32,725 nt of DNA, from contig CABFPE010000882.1 of the NCBI GenBank assembly GCA_900660155.1, forward strand, positions 111,345-144,069, read 5' to 3'. Positions within the stretch are counted from its first letter, which is position 1. The number at the start of each line of letters is the position of its first letter. The notes under the pieces were generated by a model. The model was given only the letters and a program-made list of their open reading frames with translations, ran no database searches and was not told the origin of the DNA. The DNA comes from Hofstenia miamia. Taxonomy: Eukaryota; Xenacoelomorpha; Acoela; Hofsteniidae. Below are positions 28,831-32,725 of this stretch, piece after piece. Position numbers and translations under genes: made by a program.

Positions 28831-30230
28831 GGGTGCGTCAGAAGTAACGCCCGATTTTATATACGAACTTGAAAAAACATAACAACATAATAACATGTAT
28901 ACTGGCATCCATATATAAAGCCACACCAACATCATAATGACAAGAGTAACTTACAATATTCGCAAGTTTATTTAAGATTTTCAAAGTGTTCACCATTAAA
29001 TGTCACACATCTAGCAAGTCTGTCAGGCACACTACGACAAACTTTTTGACAGAGTTCCAGATCGATTGAGGCAAATTTTTCTTCGATACTCCTTCGAAGA
29101 TCTTGAATAGTAGCAGGCTTGTTTTTGTATACCAGATCTTTCATTACTCCCCATAAAAAGAAATCAGGAGGCGTGAGATCCGGGGATCGCGCAGGCCATT
29201 CGATAGGGCCTCGTCTTCCCAGCCATCTGCCTCCAAAATTGTCATCTAACCACTGACGTACAACTAAAGCATAATGGGGCGGTGCACCATCGTGCTGAAA
29301 GTAACAATTATTGTTGTCCTTCACCCTTGGCCAAAAATGTGTTTGCAACATTTCTAAGTAGTTGTTACCATGAACAGTGTCATCAAAAAATATTGGACCA
29401 ATTAATCCATTTGAAGAAATAGCTGCCCATACAGTGACTCCCGGCAAATTTCCTTCTTTCTCAATAACTACGCGTGGATTTGTCTCAGACCAGTACACGC
29501 AATTATGCCTATTGATGTGGCCGTTGAGTTTAAAGCATGCTTCGTCAGACCACCAGATATTGTCAATCACTGTCTCATTGTCATTAACTAAATTAAGAAA
29601 TGTTTCAGCGAATTGTAGCCGCCTGTCAGCATCACCATCGTGTAAGGCATGGAGTAATCGAGGAATGTAAGGTTTGAGGTTTCTGCTGTGTAACAATCGG
29701 AGGACACTGCTTGCACTAATGGACAATTCACCGGATAACCGACGGCTGGACTTCTGCGGTGATCGCTGTAGTGATTCAATCAGCTCATCACCTTTAGCGT
29801 CACTTGTTGCAGACCGCTTTCTTCCTGACTTAGGGGCATCATTTACACTTCCAGTTTCTTCGAATTTTTTAATAATTGCTTTAATGTTCCTTCCTTGCAC
29901 CTCGTGGATTTGAAATTCAGAAGATAACATCCGGGAAGCAGCAGCAGAATTGTCATTAGATTTGTAGTAGTATTTCACTGCAGCAACTCTCTGCTCTTTA
30001 GTCAGTCGAAAAGCCATGTCTTCTAAAACATTAATAATGATGAACAAACTTATGAATACAACTCATTTAATTAAGTGACGAATAAAATACACGTAAAAAA
30101 TACAATTATGTACAAATACAAATTATTTATTTTACGGATAAAATCAAATTAATATCAAAATTTTTGTATAAAATAAAAAATAAAAATGTTTTAATTTTTC
30201 CTAAAATCGGGCGTTACTTCTGACGCACCC
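28831..30230 (-). mobile_element. mariner-type transposon (DD41D), transposase open
   Basis: Inverted ends begin GGGTGCGTCAGAAGTAACGC at both sides and pair over about 28 bases. Both ends abut TA repeats, the TA target being part of the tract. At 1.4 kb with a single open transposase it is full length. It lies downstream of the last certain PWP2 exon. Confidence 0.92.
28968..30047 (-). CDS. mariner transposase, DD41D (rosa/Visitor-like)
   Basis: Up to 359 codons, uninterrupted. A second Met (MAFRLTKEQR, residue 11) is the more likely start, giving 349 residues, as it leads straight into the first DNA-binding helix-turn-helix (about 11-65). A GRKR hook and a second HTH (about 75-125) follow. 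The catalytic domain has WWSDEACF with D168, QHDGAPPH with D253, and RSPDLTPPDFFLWG with D295; 41 residues separate the last two, which defines the DD41D group, together with GRRGPIEWPARSPDL. The enzyme would cut and paste the element at TA. All catalytic residues are present and the frame is open, so it may be active or recently so. Confidence 0.92.
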   Translation of the reverse strand: MFIIINVLEDMAFRLTKEQRVAAVKYYYKSNDNSAAASRMLSSEFQIHEVQGRNIKAIIKKFEETGSVNDAPKSGRKRSATSDAKGDELIESLQRSPQKSSRRLSGELSISASSVLRLLHSRNLKPYIPRLLHALHDGDADRRLQFAETFLNLVNDNETVIDNIWWSDEACFKLNGHINRHNCVYWSETNPRVVIEKEGNLPGVTVWAAISSNGLIGPIFFDDTVHGNNYLEMLQTHFWPRVKDNNNCYFQHDGAPPHYALVVRQWLDDNFGGRWLGRRGPIEWPARSPDLTPPDFFLWGVMKDLVYKNKPATIQDLRRSIEEKFASIDLELCQKVCRSVPDRLARCVTFNGEHFENLK

Positions 30231-30527
30231 TATATATATATATATATATATGTGTGTTTTAGGATACCCATTATTTTGTAAAAGTGGTAATTTTTGTTGT
30301 CCTCACCCATCAAACGATTATTTTTAATGTAAAATACGTTTTGGTAAAGAAATTTAGATCAATAAATTGTTTTTGTCATTCAGGACCTTGATATTAACAG
30401 GGCGCGGTTTTTTTATATTACAAAATACAAGTTTGTGCGCGGATTAAGATTCTAATAATAAATCTTTTCTACTACAAAGTCTAATGTGCTTTAAAATTCT
30501 ATAAGATATTCTGCTTTTGTGCATCAG
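30231..30527. other. Sequence after the mariner, nothing recognised
   Basis: Begins with a TA/TG tract and continues AT-rich. A TTTTAGGATACCC acceptor-like site at about 30256 leads to no convincing exon. Confidence 0.5.
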
Positions 30528-30680
30528 GGTGCTGTAGTCAATGTTGTAACAAGTTCAACTAGGAACTGAAATTGCTGTTCATCTTTTGTCAATGTTTTAT
30601 AAAAATCTTTAGTTAAAGGCAATGCCTGGTTCTGCATTATCGTTTCAAGCAGATTTTCAGTTATCCTTTAGAATTTATAT
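30528..30680 (-). CDS. Unassigned minus-strand coding-like stretch
   Basis: Minus-strand reading gives ENLLETIMQNQALPLTKDFY then KTLTKDEQQFQFLVELVTTL and TTAP followed by TGA, about 45 codons with soluble, helical, protein-like composition. The upstream side has AAAG but no pyrimidine tract. It could be the last exon of a convergent neighbour or an element fragment. I recognise no family. Confidence 0.25.
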
Positions 30681-30950
30681 AATCTTTTTTTTGTTTTATA
30701 TATATATATATATATTTAGCATCATCATAGTTAGCAATATAGAAAAGCAATAACATAGTGATAGCGTAGCATCTAGTCTCGCAAAAACAGAACCTCCAAG
30801 AGTACCATTTAGACATAAGCAATTTAAAGTAGTATACATACGAGACCAGCTTAAGTATGTAAGAAAGTACACGCATCTGGGCTGATACAGATATAATGCA
30901 ATCGTAACTACTACGGATATATGTTCTGCACTGGCAGCATCTAGGATTAC
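30681..30950. other. TA tract and unassigned sequence
   Basis: A TA tract at about 30699-30716. Two overlapping minus-strand open frames over 30661-30980 are rich in Tyr, Cys and Ile from TA runs, with no family pattern. Confidence 0.45.
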
Positions 30951-31232
30951 GTGGCAATTAGTGCCGAAGCAAGACAACAAAGCTTAGCTGCTCATGGCCA
31001 TCTATTAATACGAGTGAGAGCAAAGAGAAGACGAGTTTGCATAAACTAAACTTTTAATTATCAACCGCGCACAAAGCTGCTCTATTTATACAAACAGAAA
31101 ATAGTAAATACGACATAACGACACCTGCCAACGGCAGAACTTAATGTTTATACGTGACGTCAGCAGCATGATATTAACGATCGGGAAATGTTCGTATGAA
31201 TTGGGAACATTGGGGTCCTGATGCCACAATAT
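30951..31232 (-). repeat. Possible solo LTR (minus orientation)
   Basis: Read on the minus strand, the sequence begins TGTGGCATCAGGACCCC next to a TA tract. It has a CRE-like TGACGTCA and a TATA box (GTATAAATAGAGC) followed by a GC-richer leader, the layout of a BEL/Pao-type LTR. No second copy, primer site or target duplication was found. Confidence 0.3.
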
Positions 31233-31245
31233 ATATATATATATA

Positions 31246-32636
31246 CAGTGACACGCAAAAGTATTGGATACATTGCATTTGCTGTTGCTTAATGCAAGGT
31301 ATTTGTTTTTTCAAGTCAGAAATTATACATATGTTAGATATTAGTTGGTTTTATACGTAAAAATGTTCAAACCAGAATATATATATTCTACAAACACTTA
31401 ATGAACAAGAAGTCTAAATTTACCCCTTGAAAAGTATTGTATACATTCACTTAATATTTTGTTTCATAGCCTCTACTTTGTTTCACTGCTTCTAGTCTCT
31501 TTACATAATCACTGAAAGCTTGCTCCATTCTTCCTTGCAGAAATCCTCCAATTGTTAAACATTTTGAGGATTCCTCAAATAAACTCGCACTTTTAATTCT
31601 TTCCACAGATTTTCTATGGGATTGAGGTCTGGAGATTAGCTGGGCCATTTAATCACATCAACAGCATTATCATCCAACCATTTTTGAGTTGCTTTTGCCA
31701 TGTGCTTAGGATCATTGTCCTGATGAAAAGAAAATTGAGCCCATGTCCTAATAATCTGGAAAATTTAAGAAGATTTTCCTCAAGTATGTTTGCGGTATTG
31801 AGAGGCATCCATTCTTCCTTTGATTATATCCAGTTCCCCAGTGCCATTCGAAGAAAAACACCCCAATCCATAATGCGTCCACCGCCGTACTTCACAGTAG
31901 GAATGGTGTTTTGAGGCTTTTGGGCTGTTCTTTCTTTCTCCAAACACGTGCGGCTGTATTCCTTCCGAAAAATTCAATTTTGGTCTCATCAGACCATATT
32001 ACTTTTGCCCAAAATTCACCTGATTCGTTTTTATATTGTTTTACAAAGCTTAAACGTGCTTTCAGGTGTTTAGCTTTTAGTAGAGGAACTTTCCGTGGTA
32101 CTCTAGAATGCAGCGCTGTGAGATGAAGAGTCCTGCTTATTGTTTCTTTCCTAACTTCTTTGCCTGTAGCTTTCAAATCATCTTGAATTTCTTGACGAGT
32201 GTTGTAAGGGTTCCTTTGAACTTTCCGAGCAATCCATCTTGCACTTTTGTTGTCAATTTTACGAGGCCTGCCATTCCTCTGCATGTTTGCTGTTGTATTA
32301 TATTTTTTCCTACTGTAGATAAAGGTAAGTTGAAATCCCGTGATATTTTTCTATAGCCATCTCCTGTTTTATGCTTCTCAATGATCATGTTACGCACATC
32401 ACTTGATAATTCTTTAACTTTGCCCATCAAACTCTGAGTCTAGCGAAATTGTAGATTGATAAAGATGGAAGGATTTATTGGCCATAGCAGGGCGATATCC
32501 TCTTTTTTTATTGATCCATGGAAATGAATTTCTATTGAAAATTTATGGAAATGGAAATGAAACCTATTATTCAAAATATGATATTTTGCAAATCATGATT
32601 TAACAAATCTATGTATCCAATACTTTTGCGTTCGCT
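31246..32636 (-). mobile_element. Tc1-type transposon, defective
   Basis: The left end CAGTGACACGCAAAAGTATT and the right end (reversed) AGCGAACGCAAAAGTATTGG share CGCAAAAGTATTGGATACAT. TA flanks both ends; the left is in a TA tract. The 1.39 kb length fits a full Tc1 element. The transposase is frameshifted. Confidence 0.88.
31451..32430 (-). pseudogene. Tc1-type transposase, frameshifted
   Basis: From the minus strand start near 32427 (MGKVKELSSDVRNMIIEKHK): first HTH with GDGYRKISRDFNLPLSTV, a frame change, then GRPRKI and RQEIQDDLKATG (second HTH). Next come WAKVIWSDETKIEFFGRN with the first catalytic Asp, a frame change near 31940, RPKLNFSEGIQPHVFGERK and RRWTHYGLG blocks in altered frames, and a final part matching SPDLNPIENLWKELK in another frame near 31640-31580. 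At least three frame changes separate the blocks, so no active DDE enzyme is encoded. Confidence 0.8.
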
Positions 32637-32725
32637 TATTTTAATTTTTTGCTTGTCAATTATATGTCAAAGAGATATTTTTAGTTTTTGTATTATTACA
32701 TGCAATATATTTATTGTCAAAAATA

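Noticed and set aside
28732..28935. 67-codon minus-strand open frame
   Set aside because: Mostly TA-repeat translation (Tyr-Ile runs) joined to the mariner edge.
29377..29913. Plus-strand open frames inside the mariner
   Set aside because: Antisense to the intact transposase.
31684..32356. Plus-strand open frames across the Tc1 element
   Set aside because: Shadows of the minus-strand transposase.

Overview
The window is AT-rich animal DNA, most likely from an invertebrate. Two conserved eukaryotic genes lie head to tail on the + strand, broken up by introns full of transposable elements. Gene 1 is a MIOS homologue (GATOR2 subunit of the TORC1 amino-acid pathway): four exons, 84-13330, about 795 codons, apparently complete. 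Gene 2 is a PWP2/UTP1 homologue (UTPB part of the SSU processome): at least five exons, 13650-28180, about 702 codons seen; the last part of its C-terminal domain was not found with confidence. The MIOS stop and the PWP2 start are about 320 bases apart. Each start codon sits 3-4 bases after a TTTTAG splice acceptor, which looks like an operon in an animal that trans-splices (nematode-like); this is inference.

Layout: 1-3549 MIOS exons 1-3, with a decayed reverse-transcriptase tail in intron 1. 3550-13004 is a 9.5 kb MIOS intron holding a 2.46 kb hAT transposon with a perfect 8-bp target duplication, a broken minus-strand coding region that I cannot name, and a 2.4 kb element flanked by 235-bp direct repeats whose decayed coding region I do not recognise. 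13005-14715 MIOS exon 4 and PWP2 exons 1-2. 14716-17554 PWP2 intron 2 with a second hAT relic and two short coding-like stretches. 17842-27009 PWP2 intron 3, which holds a 114-bp tandem array interrupted by a 6.4 kb Polinton-like (PLV) element. 27010-28180 PWP2 exons 4-5. 28831-30230 a mariner with an open transposase. 31246-32636 a decayed Tc1 element.

The most interesting object is the 6.4 kb element at 19445-25849. It has short inverted ends starting AG, a near-match 6-bp target duplication, and only virion-type genes: a probable double-jelly-roll capsid protein, a probable minor capsid protein, a fibre-like protein and two others. Every gene is preceded within 0-5 bases by the same C(C/A/T)TATATA(G/A) motif, which looks like a viral late-promoter signature. 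No polymerase, integrase, protease or packaging ATPase was seen. All its genes except one carry stops or frameshifts, so it is a fossil. Two single N bases and a 604-bp duplication inside it may reflect assembly joins.

All family names come from recognising sequence patterns by eye; no database search was run.
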